Of a stretch of 64,000 nt of DNA, positions 8,183 through 15,935 are shown one piece after another (the first letter of the stretch is position 1; every line of letters begins with the position of its first letter). The DNA is from Endozoicomonas sp965196975 (GTDB lineage Bacteria; Pseudomonadota; Gammaproteobacteria; Pseudomonadales; Endozoicomonadaceae). Made by a program: the position numbers and the translations under genes. Where the stretch lies: positions 5,332,001 to 5,396,000 of the forward strand of contig NZ_OZ239981.1 in NCBI RefSeq assembly GCF_965196975.1. Reading direction: 5' to 3'. Below the pieces are notes generated by a model, which was not told where the DNA came from, made no database searches, and saw only the letters and a program-made list of their open reading frames with translations.

Positions 8183-9154
8183 ATGAGTAAGCAGATTCTC
8201 GTTTTAGGCAGTATTAATGTTGATCACGTTCTGAGGGTTGATTGTTTTCCAAAACCAGGCCAAACCATTACAGGCTCATCTTATACCGTTATGGCTGGAG
8301 GCAAAGGTGCTAATCAGGCCGTAGCCTGTGCCCGCCTCGGTGGGAACACGCACATGATGGCGGCTATTGGTCAGGACGACCTGGGGCGGGAAATAGTACA
8401 GCAACTCAGTGATGAGGGCGTTGATACAACTGCTATTACAGAAGTTGTGGATATGGATACCGGAGTTGCGCTGATTTTCGTTAATACCAAAGGCGAAAAT
8501 ATCATTGGTATTTCTGCTGGAGCTAATGGCTGCCTGAGAGAAGAGCATATTGAGCAGAACCAGAGCCTGATCGCTGATGCAGACTATCTGCTCTTGCAGC
8601 AGGAGGTTCCTGAACCGGTCATTCTACAGGCTGCTCATGTTGCCCGGAAAAACAATACGAAAGTTGTCTTGAATCCCGCACCTGCCAGAGAGTTTTCCAA
8701 GGATTACTTACTGGCTGTGGATTTGATTACTCCCAATCAGACGGAAGCGGAAATTATTACCGGCATCAAAGTTTCTGATGAGCCGTCTGCAAGACAGGCT
8801 GCTGGGATATTGCATGAGCAAGGTATTACTGACGTAGCGATCACCATGGGGCAGATTGGAGCCTATGTATCGTCAATGAGCTCAGGCCATCCTAAAGGTC
8901 TGATTGTTCGCGGGTTTCCTGTTAAGGCGGTTGATACAACGGCTGCCGGTGATACATTTAATGGCGCGTTGCTGGTGGCTCTGGCAGAAGGAAAGTCTCT
9001 GGAAGATGCTGCCCTTTTTGCCAATGCCAGTGCAGGCCTGTCTGTAATGAGTGCTGGATCTCAGTCGTCTATTCCCTATCGTTTTCAAGTTGAAGAATTT
9101 ATTCATTGTGACCAGGAAATTGCGGATGCTGCTGAAGTCTCACGCAAATCATGA
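8183..9154 (+). CDS. rbsK: Ribokinase (PfkB family)
   Basis: Phosphorylates D-ribose to ribose 5-phosphate with ATP. The 323-residue protein follows E. coli RbsK along its length: GSINVDHVL at the N-terminus, the substrate loop GGKGANQAVA, LNPAPAREF in the middle, ITPNQTEAE, and the PfkB signature 2 DTTAAGDTFNGALL containing the catalytic Asp. The start at 8183 is chosen because GGTGGTG lies just upstream and the protein then begins like RbsK; a frame-compatible ATG at 8135 would add 16 unlikely residues. Transaldolase follows 148 bp later, so both feed ribose carbon into the non-oxidative pentose phosphate pathway. No transporter or RbsR gene is adjacent. Confidence 0.92.
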   Translation: MSKQILVLGSINVDHVLRVDCFPKPGQTITGSSYTVMAGGKGANQAVACARLGGNTHMMAAIGQDDLGREIVQQLSDEGVDTTAITEVVDMDTGVALIFVNTKGENIIGISAGANGCLREEHIEQNQSLIADADYLLLQQEVPEPVILQAAHVARKNNTKVVLNPAPAREFSKDYLLAVDLITPNQTEAEIITGIKVSDEPSARQAAGILHEQGITDVAITMGQIGAYVSSMSSGHPKGLIVRGFPVKAVDTTAAGDTFNGALLVALAEGKSLEDAALFANASAGLSVMSAGSQSSIPYRFQVEEFIHCDQEIADAAEVSRKS

Positions 9155-9302
9155 TTCATGTATTTCTTTGATTTAAAAGACTAATACGGATACTCTGGAA
9201 TCCTCTCGTTTATCAAATGCGAAGACGGTGGTTGTAAACTTTTAAAGCTCTTATCTGGTTATAAAGGATCCAGCTTTGTTATTGGCTGGAAGAAGGTGCA
9301 GT

Positions 9303-10256
9303 ATGCAAAATCAGCTCGACCAATTAAAAAATATGACCAAGGTTGTGGCCGATACCGGTGATATCGAAGCCATCCGTCGATACCAGCCGGTTGATGCGAC
9401 GACCAATCCTTCACTGATTTTAAAAGCTGCTCAGCTACCAGCGTATAAAGCGCTTGTTGATGAAGCCATTGCCTTTGGCCGCAATGGTTCAAAAGATAAA
9501 GCACAAAGTGCCCGTTATGCCTGTGACTGGTTGACTGTTGGTATTGGCAAGGAGATCCAGCAGGTGGTTCCCGGTGTTGTTTCTACTGAGGTGGATGCAC
9601 GACTGTCATTTGATACTGATGCGACGATTCAAAAGGCCAGACAGCTGATTGATCTTTATAAAGAGCTGGGTGCGGATAGTAATCGGGTGCTGATCAAAAT
9701 AGCTTCTACCTGGGAAGGTATTAGAGCTGCAGAGGTGCTTGAAAAAGAAGGTGTTCGTTGTAATCTGACATTGCTGTTCAGTTTTGCTCAGGCTCAGGCT
9801 TGTGCCGATGCCGGTGCCTATTTGATTTCACCCTTTGTTGGCCGGATTCTGGACTGGTATAAAAAAGCAGAAAGTAGAGACTTTACTGCTTCAGAAGATC
9901 CGGGCGTTCAATCGGTCACCCGTATTTACAATTATTATAAGCAGCACGGTTATAAAACCGTAGTGATGGGAGCCAGCTTCCGCAATACTGGTGAGATTAT
10001 TGAGTTAGCCGGTTGTGACTGCCTGACTATTGCTCCAGACCTTCTGGATCAGCTGGAATCGACTGAGAAGCCACTTGAGCAAAAATTGTTTGCTGACTCA
10101 CCAAGTTGCAGTGATGACAAAGTGGTGCTGGATGAGGCAGCATTTCGCTGGGCGATGAATGAAGATGCCATGGCAACAGAAAAGCTGGCTGAGGGTATCA
10201 GGAACTTTACTGCCGATCAGCTTAAGCTGGAAGAACAGTTGCTTGATGCACTCTAG
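9303..10256 (+). CDS. tal: Transaldolase
   Basis: Cytoplasmic pentose phosphate enzyme that moves a dihydroxyacetone unit between sedoheptulose 7-phosphate and glyceraldehyde 3-phosphate. 317 residues, as in E. coli TalB. It contains the N-terminal signature VDATTNPSLI and the Schiff-base lysine in NRVLIKIASTWEGI, plus CNLTLLFSFAQA and SPFVGRILDW. The start at 9303 is preferred over 9276 because AGAAGG precedes it and MQNQLDQL is the usual N-terminus. It lies downstream of rbsK on the same strand. An imperfect CAGGGATTT/AAATCCCCTG hairpin near 10260-10292 lies just after the stop. Confidence 0.97.
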   Translation: MQNQLDQLKNMTKVVADTGDIEAIRRYQPVDATTNPSLILKAAQLPAYKALVDEAIAFGRNGSKDKAQSARYACDWLTVGIGKEIQQVVPGVVSTEVDARLSFDTDATIQKARQLIDLYKELGADSNRVLIKIASTWEGIRAAEVLEKEGVRCNLTLLFSFAQAQACADAGAYLISPFVGRILDWYKKAESRDFTASEDPGVQSVTRIYNYYKQHGYKTVVMGASFRNTGEIIELAGCDCLTIAPDLLDQLESTEKPLEQKLFADSPSCSDDKVVLDEAAFRWAMNEDAMATEKLAEGIRNFTADQLKLEEQLLDAL

Positions 10257-10362
10257 GAGCCAGGGATTTCACACTGAGATGAAAATCCCCTGTAAATGAT
10301 CCAGGATTGCGTATACTGACGAGCCAGACACATTAGCAATGTAGCTTGAGGGTCTGGCCAAG

Positions 10363-10896
10363 ATGAAGAATAAAGTAAAACTGGTGCTTTCTTTGGTTGC
10401 TGTCGCTCTCAGCTTTCAGGCGCAGCCTGAAAGCTGTGGCTTCAACCTGGAAGCGGCTGAGGAAGTTGCCAGTTGTCCAAATGAGTATCTCCCCGTGGTT
10501 CCAACAGGAAAAATAAATCCGGAAAAATTGATTGCAGGGCAGGAGGAATTCCGCAGGTACTATCAGAGCTATCAGGTAGATACCGATGCAGTTGCACCAC
10601 TTCGACAACTATCAATACCAACGGAGGTTGTTGTCATTATCGCTACCTGGTGCCCAGACTGCCATCGGGAAACGCCCCGCTTTATGCGAATTATGGAAGC
10701 GATTGATAATCCAGATATCCACATAACTTACATTGCCGTTGACCGGAATAAGAAAGATGAGGAGGGTCTGGCTGCACAGTATGAATTCAGTCGGATCCCT
10801 ACGTTCATAGTGATGCAGAATGGCCTGGAAGTTGGCCGCATTGTTGAGCGCCCGGTGGTTTCACTTGAGAAAGATCTGGTGGATATTCTCAAGTGA
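10363..10896 (+). CDS. Exported thioredoxin-fold protein with CPDC active site
   Basis: 177-residue protein with an N-terminal signal peptide (MKNKVK followed by hydrophobic LVLSLVAVALSF), so the thioredoxin domain should act in the periplasm. The redox motif is WCPDC at Cys97 and Cys100, with the cis-proline in SRIPTFIV. It resembles thioredoxin-family proteins that reduce or exchange disulfides, but CPDC is neither the DsbA (CPHC) nor the Trx (CGPC) motif. Two extra Cys lie at positions 25 and 38 just after the signal region. GAGGG about 11 nt before the ATG supports the start. A TATACT at 10312 may be a -10 box. Specific substrates are unknown. Confidence 0.82.
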   Translation: MKNKVKLVLSLVAVALSFQAQPESCGFNLEAAEEVASCPNEYLPVVPTGKINPEKLIAGQEEFRRYYQSYQVDTDAVAPLRQLSIPTEVVVIIATWCPDCHRETPRFMRIMEAIDNPDIHITYIAVDRNKKDEEGLAAQYEFSRIPTFIVMQNGLEVGRIVERPVVSLEKDLVDILK

Positions 10897-10943
10897 TCGG
10901 CCTTGAAGGGCATGGTGGTGGGAAGTCTGAGATAGGGAGATAA

Positions 10944-11357
10944 TTACATCTTCTTTGTTGCCATGGTAATGCGGGATATGCAAGTGGGCCTACCCTTATC
11001 ATCCTCAATTTTAATTTCCCATACCTGGGTACTGCGGCCGATATGGATCGGCCGGGTTGTGCCGGTCACTTTTCCAGAGGTGGCTGATCGAAGATGGTTG
11101 GCATTGATTTCCAGACCAACACAATAGGCTCCGTCTTCACAGCACAGGTTGGCGGCAATACTGCCCAGTGTTTCAGCGAGAACGACAGAGGCCCCACCAT
11201 GGAGCAATCCCATGGGCTGGATGGTTCTGCGGTCAACTGGCATTGTGCCACGCAGAAAGTCTTCACCCACTTCTGTAATTTCAATGCCTACATAGTCACA
11301 CATATTCTCTTTGAATACGGCTGTGTCAGGGTTGTAGGGCCTTTTCCAAATGGACAT
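10944..11357 (-). CDS. Hotdog-fold acyl-CoA thioesterase (YdiI/MenI-like)
   Basis: 137-residue hotdog thioesterase. The active-site helix QPMGLLHGGASVVLAETLGS matches the E. coli YdiI group, with His53 and the catalytic Glu62. YdiI hydrolyses 1,4-dihydroxy-2-naphthoyl-CoA and other acyl-CoAs. Whether this organism makes menaquinone cannot be told here, so the substrate is left open. It is on the minus strand, convergent with the thioredoxin-like gene. A short inverted-repeat element begins 28 bp upstream of its start and separates it from the DUF523 gene. Confidence 0.88.
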   Translation of the reverse strand: MSIWKRPYNPDTAVFKENMCDYVGIEITEVGEDFLRGTMPVDRRTIQPMGLLHGGASVVLAETLGSIAANLCCEDGAYCVGLEINANHLRSATSGKVTGTTRPIHIGRSTQVWEIKIEDDKGRPTCISRITMATKKM

Positions 11358-11384
11358 CTTGTTTCCTTTTCCTCTTTACTTATT

Positions 11385-11516
11385 ATACCAATCAGAACCT
11401 TCTGACTCCCTATTGCGCTGAAGAGCTGGGCCTTAATCCTGCGTTGCCGATCGTCGCCTTGTCTTAAGGCTCAAATCTTCTTGCTCATAACGGGAGTTAG
11501 AAAGCACGATTGGTAT
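11385..11516. repeat. Short inverted-repeat element (MITE-like)
   Basis: 132-bp non-coding stretch bounded by ATACCAATC and GATTGGTAT. The inverted similarity continues imperfectly inwards to ACTCCC/GGGAGT (about 25 bp each side). The last base of the right end is the first base of the stop codon of the DUF523/DUF1722 gene, so insertion may have reset that gene's C-terminus. It looks like a small non-autonomous element; no second copy is seen in the window. Confidence 0.6.
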
Positions 11517-12544
11517 TAGATCCGGTTTCGTAAGCCCAGCTGATCCGGGTGAGGAGTCAGGTAGGTTTGCCGTTGAATGTATTCACTGCCATGATTTTCG
11601 ATAAAATGCCGCAGCATGGTCATTGGGGCAATGAGAGGCACCATTTCCTGACGGTACTCTTCAATCAACTTCAGAAGCTGGTTTCTTTCTTTACCATCGA
11701 CACTCTTTTTAACATATCCGAGGATGTGCATCATGGCATTGGTGTGCGATTTTCGATTTGCACGTCGTTTAAGGGCATTTATAAAGTTCAGGAGATACTC
11801 ATTCAGCAGCTCATCCAGAGACGCTTTACTGCCTTTGGCCACGATTTGACCCAGCAACTCATACCCCTGGGGATAATGGGCCATGATCATGTATTTGTGA
11901 GTAGAGTGAAAGTCGACCAGTGCTGCATAAGATGGCTCTGCCAATACGGCTCTCTGCCAGCGATCATAGGCGTAGACTCGTGTGAAAAAATTTTCACAGA
12001 GAATTGGATCGTGGAGTCTGCCTTCTTCCTCTACGGGCAATAATGGGTTGTTATCCATAAATGCCTTGGCATAGGCTCCGGGCGCACTTTCCCCCAGTGG
12101 GTGACCATTTTCATGGTATACCTTAACCCTTTCCATTCCACAGCTGGGAGACTTCTGCATCAGGATGTAGCCGCAAATATGGGAGAGCTGGTCAGACATT
12201 TCATGACCATAATTTTCTAAAGCATCGGTTACATCCAAACTGGAATTTTCAGTGCCGACGACTCGGACTTTCAACTGTTTATCTGGAGCAGACGATGAAC
12301 TCTGCCGAGAAGTTTGTGATGTTTCAGCCAGTTCACCTACCAGCCGGATGGGCTCTCTGGGGGTTCCCAGTCCTATAGCCATCTCAGGGCAGACCGGCTC
12401 AAAGAGAAAGAAGTTATCGAGAGTGTTAACACAAAAAGATGAACGTTTGTGTCCCCCGTTGTAGCGTACTTTATGGCCTAAAAGGCAAGAGCTGATTCCC
12501 AGTGTGATCTGCTTTTCAGGCTCAGGTATGGAAACGATAGCCAC
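11516..12544 (-). CDS. DUF523 + DUF1722 protein (YbgA-like)
   Basis: 342-residue two-domain protein. Residues about 14-170 are DUF523 (ISSCLLGHKVRYNGGHK; Cys-containing CPEMAIGLGTPREPIRL; MQKSPSCGMERVKVY). Residues about 200-320 are DUF1722 (YAALVDFHSTHKYMIMAHYP ... HILGYVKKSVDGKER). This architecture is common next to photolyase or in light and stress regulons, but no photolyase gene is here and the biochemical role is unknown; the conserved Cys residues hint at metal or Fe-S binding. The stop codon overlaps the end of the inverted-repeat element, so the last residues may not be ancestral. Confidence 0.88.
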   Translation of the reverse strand: MAIVSIPEPEKQITLGISSCLLGHKVRYNGGHKRSSFCVNTLDNFFLFEPVCPEMAIGLGTPREPIRLVGELAETSQTSRQSSSSAPDKQLKVRVVGTENSSLDVTDALENYGHEMSDQLSHICGYILMQKSPSCGMERVKVYHENGHPLGESAPGAYAKAFMDNNPLLPVEEEGRLHDPILCENFFTRVYAYDRWQRAVLAEPSYAALVDFHSTHKYMIMAHYPQGYELLGQIVAKGSKASLDELLNEYLLNFINALKRRANRKSHTNAMMHILGYVKKSVDGKERNQLLKLIEEYRQEMVPLIAPMTMLRHFIENHGSEYIQRQTYLTPHPDQLGLRNRI

Positions 12545-12865
12545 TTGTTATTCTCCACTTTACGTTAGAAGTACAGTACTAACGAATATCGCCAGTTACC
12601 AGCAGTTCCTTTGTCTGTCAGTCGCTGAAGTCAGGCATTACTGTACAGTCCCCCTGAAGCATAAGTGACATGTTCATTAACGCATCTTCACTTATAACTG
12701 CCTATACGGTAAGACTTTTTCATTGGATTGGTTTATCTGTTTTCTGGGAAGATTTCATTGGTTCAAAATAAATGAATTCAATGGTCAGTTTTTTCCGGTT
12801 TAAGGAATTCAGGCCTTATTTATAATGTAGTTATTGTTTATCAGGCAGAGTGTGTTGGAGTAAAT
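12545..12865. other. Intergenic region between divergent genes
   Basis: No open frame or RNA gene recognised in 321 bp. It should hold promoters for the two divergent genes. A consensus TATAAT lies at 12821-12826, about 40 bp before the ATG of the downstream reductase, but no good -35 box sits 16-18 nt upstream of it. Confidence 0.5.
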
Positions 12866-13810
12866 ATGGGCAGGTTAGTGAAAGGGGTATGGCGGGACGA
12901 GTGGTATGATACTGAAGCCAGTAACGGTGAGTTTATCCGTGAAGATGCCGGGTTTCGTGGCTGGATCAAAAATGAGCCATCTGCCCGGTTTCAGCCGGAA
13001 TCAGGGAGGTATCATCTTTATGTATCCCTGGCCTGCCCTTGGGCTCACCGAACATTGATTTTCAGGGAGTTGAAAGATCTGGCAACACATATTGAGGTTA
13101 CTGTTGTATCCCCGGATATGCTTTCAGAAGGTTGGGAAATGAGTTCGCCAGATCTTCTCTTTGGGTTTACCCGAATGCATCAGGTCTACACTCAGGCCAA
13201 GCCCGATTATACCGGGCGGGTCACGGTACCAGTGCTGTGGGATAAAAAACACAATACTATTGTCAGTAATGAGTCCTCTGAAATTATCAGAATGTTTAAT
13301 TCCGAGTTTAATGAGCTTACCGGGAATCGTGATGATTATTATCCAGAACAGCTCAGGAATGATATTGAACACTGGAATAATATTGTTTATGAGAACATTA
13401 ATAACGGAGTTTATCGCTGTGGCTTTGCAACCAGCCAGATGGCCTACGAGAAAGCGTTTGATAATCTGTTTTCAGCACTGGATCGGGTAGATGCTCATCT
13501 GACAAAAAATCGGTATCTTGCAGGTGTTAAAATTACCGAGGCTGATTGGCGACTCTTTACAACGCTGGTTCGCTTCGATGCCGTTTATGTCGGTCATTTT
13601 AAGTGCAATAAAAAACGCATTGCAGACTATTTAAATCTTCAGGGGTATTTAAAAGAGCTTTATCAGGTTTCGGGTGTTAGAGAAATAACAGATTTTGATC
13701 ACATAAAACGACACTACTATTACAGTCATACTGGGGTAAATCCGACCCAGATAATTCCCAAAGGGCCTGATTTGGATTTGGATAGTGCTCATTTTAGAGA
13801 CAGAATTTGA
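12866..13810 (+). CDS. yqjG: Glutathionyl-hydroquinone reductase (YqjG/Xi-class GST)
   Basis: 314-residue Xi-class glutathione transferase that reduces glutathionyl-hydroquinones, releasing the hydroquinone and using a second glutathione. The catalytic motif is SLACPWAHR with Cys57. The family blocks VTVPVLWDKK, IVSNESSEIIRMFN, NNGVYRCGFATSQ and HFKCNKKRIADYLNLQG follow closely the E. coli YqjG pattern. It is likely cytoplasmic and protective against quinone adducts. The ATG is preceded by TTGGAG. It stands alone between two long AT-rich intergenic stretches. Confidence 0.94.
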   Translation: MGRLVKGVWRDEWYDTEASNGEFIREDAGFRGWIKNEPSARFQPESGRYHLYVSLACPWAHRTLIFRELKDLATHIEVTVVSPDMLSEGWEMSSPDLLFGFTRMHQVYTQAKPDYTGRVTVPVLWDKKHNTIVSNESSEIIRMFNSEFNELTGNRDDYYPEQLRNDIEHWNNIVYENINNGVYRCGFATSQMAYEKAFDNLFSALDRVDAHLTKNRYLAGVKITEADWRLFTTLVRFDAVYVGHFKCNKKRIADYLNLQGYLKELYQVSGVREITDFDHIKRHYYYSHTGVNPTQIIPKGPDLDLDSAHFRDRI

Positions 13811-14225
13811 TATTGAGCGCTGACTTTAAGAGTTGATATAAATGCCTTACTTTTTTAGGGGTTAAGGGTACTGCATTTTTAGGTTAAGGCTTTAGTTTTT
13901 ATAAAGGGAACTTTTGGCAGTCCGGATACACTAATATTTTGTAGCTAGACTTTACGGCCCTAGATACAAATACACGTCCTTATTGGAAGGGGGCTTTTTA
14001 AAAGGTCCTTTTCCAAGGTTCTCAATCCCTAATGACGTTGCTCCATGTTTTAATCATCTGATGACTCTTAATATCACTGTATTCCTGTCTTTAGTAAATA
14101 GTGTTTATTGAGAAAAAAACGAAAAAAATCAATTAATTATTTTGTTCTAGTGTCTGCATAGAGAGAACTTTTTGGATCGTTTAATTGTCCAATTGTTCAG
14201 AGACATTTCTGGAGATGTTTATACC
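13811..14225. other. AT-rich intergenic region
   Basis: About 415 bp with no recognised gene. There is an imperfect TTGGAA...TTCCAA palindrome around 13983-14016. No clear promoter pair was found. A TTG-initiated extension of the next gene from 14172 is possible but not favoured. Confidence 0.4.
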
Positions 14226-14726
14226 GTGTTGATTGTTACAGATACGCCTCGCCTGATACTTCGCACCTGGCAGCTACAAGATGCAGATGCCTACTCTGCT
14301 CTATTAGGAGAAACACCTTCAAGCCATCCTGATGTTATGGCAAAGGAACCGGGCAGTCTGGCAGAAACTGAACTATGGCGGTATCAGGCTGAGCTCGACA
14401 AATGGGGCTGGTCTCGCTGGGCTGTTGTCTTCAAAGAAAACAATCAGTTAATAGGTTATTGTGGTTTTTCACCTTACGGTAAACATATCGAAATGAGCTG
14501 GCGTTTCCTCCCAGAGTATCGTGGCAGAGGCTTAGTGCTTGAGGCCGTTGAGGCTGTCACTCAATTTGGGTTTATCCAGCTGGGTATTGATGAGATTATT
14601 TCTTATACAACTCCGAATAATGAGTTTGCTCAAGGAGTGATGCAGCAGCTTGGAATGACGCTCGATCGTTTTGAAGGCTGGAGTACTTGTACAGTCGCAA
14701 GATATCGTATTCAATCCCCTGCATGA
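14226..14726 (+). CDS. GNAT-family N-acetyltransferase
   Basis: 166-residue acetyltransferase of the Acetyltransf_3 group, opening with the typical TPRLILRTWQLQDADAY. The central WRFLPEYRGRGLVLEAVEAV is the acetyl-CoA-binding region (usual form RGKGxA/Y), and the C-terminal TTPNNEFAQGVMQQLGM is the family's standard NxxSxxVxxKLG-like block. I place the start at GTG 14226 with TGGAG about 11 nt upstream. A TTG at 14172 would add 18 residues with no family similarity. Substrate unknown. It is not part of an obvious operon. Confidence 0.82.
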   Translation: MLIVTDTPRLILRTWQLQDADAYSALLGETPSSHPDVMAKEPGSLAETELWRYQAELDKWGWSRWAVVFKENNQLIGYCGFSPYGKHIEMSWRFLPEYRGRGLVLEAVEAVTQFGFIQLGIDEIISYTTPNNEFAQGVMQQLGMTLDRFEGWSTCTVARYRIQSPA

Positions 14727-14950
14727 CGCTATCCATTGCACTTTATCACAATATAACAATCCCTTCTTATCCCTACTTGATGACCTGCCCATTTTCAAGG
14801 CAGTTTTTAGATACTGATAATGCCTTTCCCTTTATGTGTGAACAGATAGCAAATATCTGAAAAGTATTTTTATTGGCAGTACAATTCTGATGCTTGGCAT
14901 CAAAAAATATTTTCCAACTTTCAATCATCCATTGCCTTTTTTGTAACTTC

Positions 14951-15625
14951 ATGGTCAATACTTCCAAAGAAACACTGTACCGCTGGGAACAGCAAATTAT
15001 CATCTGTCTAAGATCCATGGATCACGATAATGATGATGACTCTCATGACTTTTCTCATTTTCAGCGAGTCTGGAAAACTGCACAGCAGATAATGGATCAG
15101 GAGCAGGTAGTTGTGAATCGACTGGTAGTTCTCGCTGCCTGCTATTTTCACGATATTGTGGTTTTGCCAAAAGATCATCCTGAGCGGTCCAGGGCGTCTT
15201 CGCTCGCTGCGATAAAAACCAGAACCTGTCTTGAGGATATGGGGTTCCCTTGTGAATTAATTGATAACGTATGTCACTCAGTGGAAAGTCACAGCTATTC
15301 TGCTGGCATTGTGCCCGAAACTATCGAAGCAAAAGTTGTACAGGATGCTGATCGGATGGAGGCTCTTGGTGCAATTGGTTTAGCCCGGGTTTTTTATACA
15401 TCGGGTCTCCTGCGGCGAAAGATGTTTGATCCTGAGGACCCTCTAGCCGAACATCGAGCGCTTGATGATCGTGAATATGCTCTGGATCATTTTCAGGTAA
15501 AACTGCTGAAGTTGTCAGAAACTATGCAAACAAATGCCGGACGCAGGATGGCAGAGCGGAATTCTGATTACCTTAGAGAATACATGGGCAAGTTACTAAA
15601 AGAACTGAATGGTGATTATTCCTGA
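14951..15625 (+). CDS. HD-domain phosphohydrolase (YedJ-like)
   Basis: 224-residue HD-superfamily protein similar to E. coli YedJ. Metal ligands are His36 (SHDFSHFQRVW), His67-Asp68 (ACYFHDIVVL) and the later Asp in VVQDADRMEALGAIGLARV. The C-terminal HFQVKLLKLSETMQT matches YedJ closely. These proteins are presumed nucleotide or phosphate-ester hydrolases with undefined substrate. The frame extends upstream to a TTG at 14894, but the ATG at 14951 gives a family-like N-terminus. No good Shine-Dalgarno is visible for either. It lies just upstream of the thiC riboswitch but should be a separate unit. Confidence 0.86.
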   Translation: MVNTSKETLYRWEQQIIICLRSMDHDNDDDSHDFSHFQRVWKTAQQIMDQEQVVVNRLVVLAACYFHDIVVLPKDHPERSRASSLAAIKTRTCLEDMGFPCELIDNVCHSVESHSYSAGIVPETIEAKVVQDADRMEALGAIGLARVFYTSGLLRRKMFDPEDPLAEHRALDDREYALDHFQVKLLKLSETMQTNAGRRMAERNSDYLREYMGKLLKELNGDYS

Positions 15626-15678
15626 AAAGGGGGATTGGTACTATTTTTCCAGGGGGGGCACCCTTATAATCCTTGCAT

Positions 15679-15778
15679 CTTGTCGGAGTGCGTATAGCTG
15701 AGATCGCTGCATTTTATCGGAGTTATTTGCAGCAAATCCGTTGAACCTGCCCAGGATAATACCTGCGAAGGGAACAAG
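15679..15778 (+). promoter_or_regulatory. TPP riboswitch (THI element) upstream of thiC
   Basis: Conserved TPP aptamer pieces in order: CGGAGTGCG, GCTGAGATCGC, GTTGAACCTGCCCAGGATAA, ACCTGCGAAGGGAA. P1 is formed by CTTGT (15679-15683) and ACAAG (15774-15778). The P3 arm is extended (CTGC...GCAG). A consensus TATAAT at 15665-15670 would place the transcript start at the base of P1, but the -35 is poor. The aptamer lies 157 nt before the thiC ATG. Expected to repress thiC when TPP is abundant. Confidence 0.93.
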
Positions 15779-15935
15779 AAAAGAGAATAGAGATCGATAT
15801 CGTTTTGTTGGATGGTCGATCACTCTTTAGGTCAACAATGCATCAGTAATGCCTGATATTATTGCCCTTCTTTTACTCTTTTTTTCTAAAGCAACACCGG
15901 CAAGCCATACACATAATAATAGATAAGGGATATAC

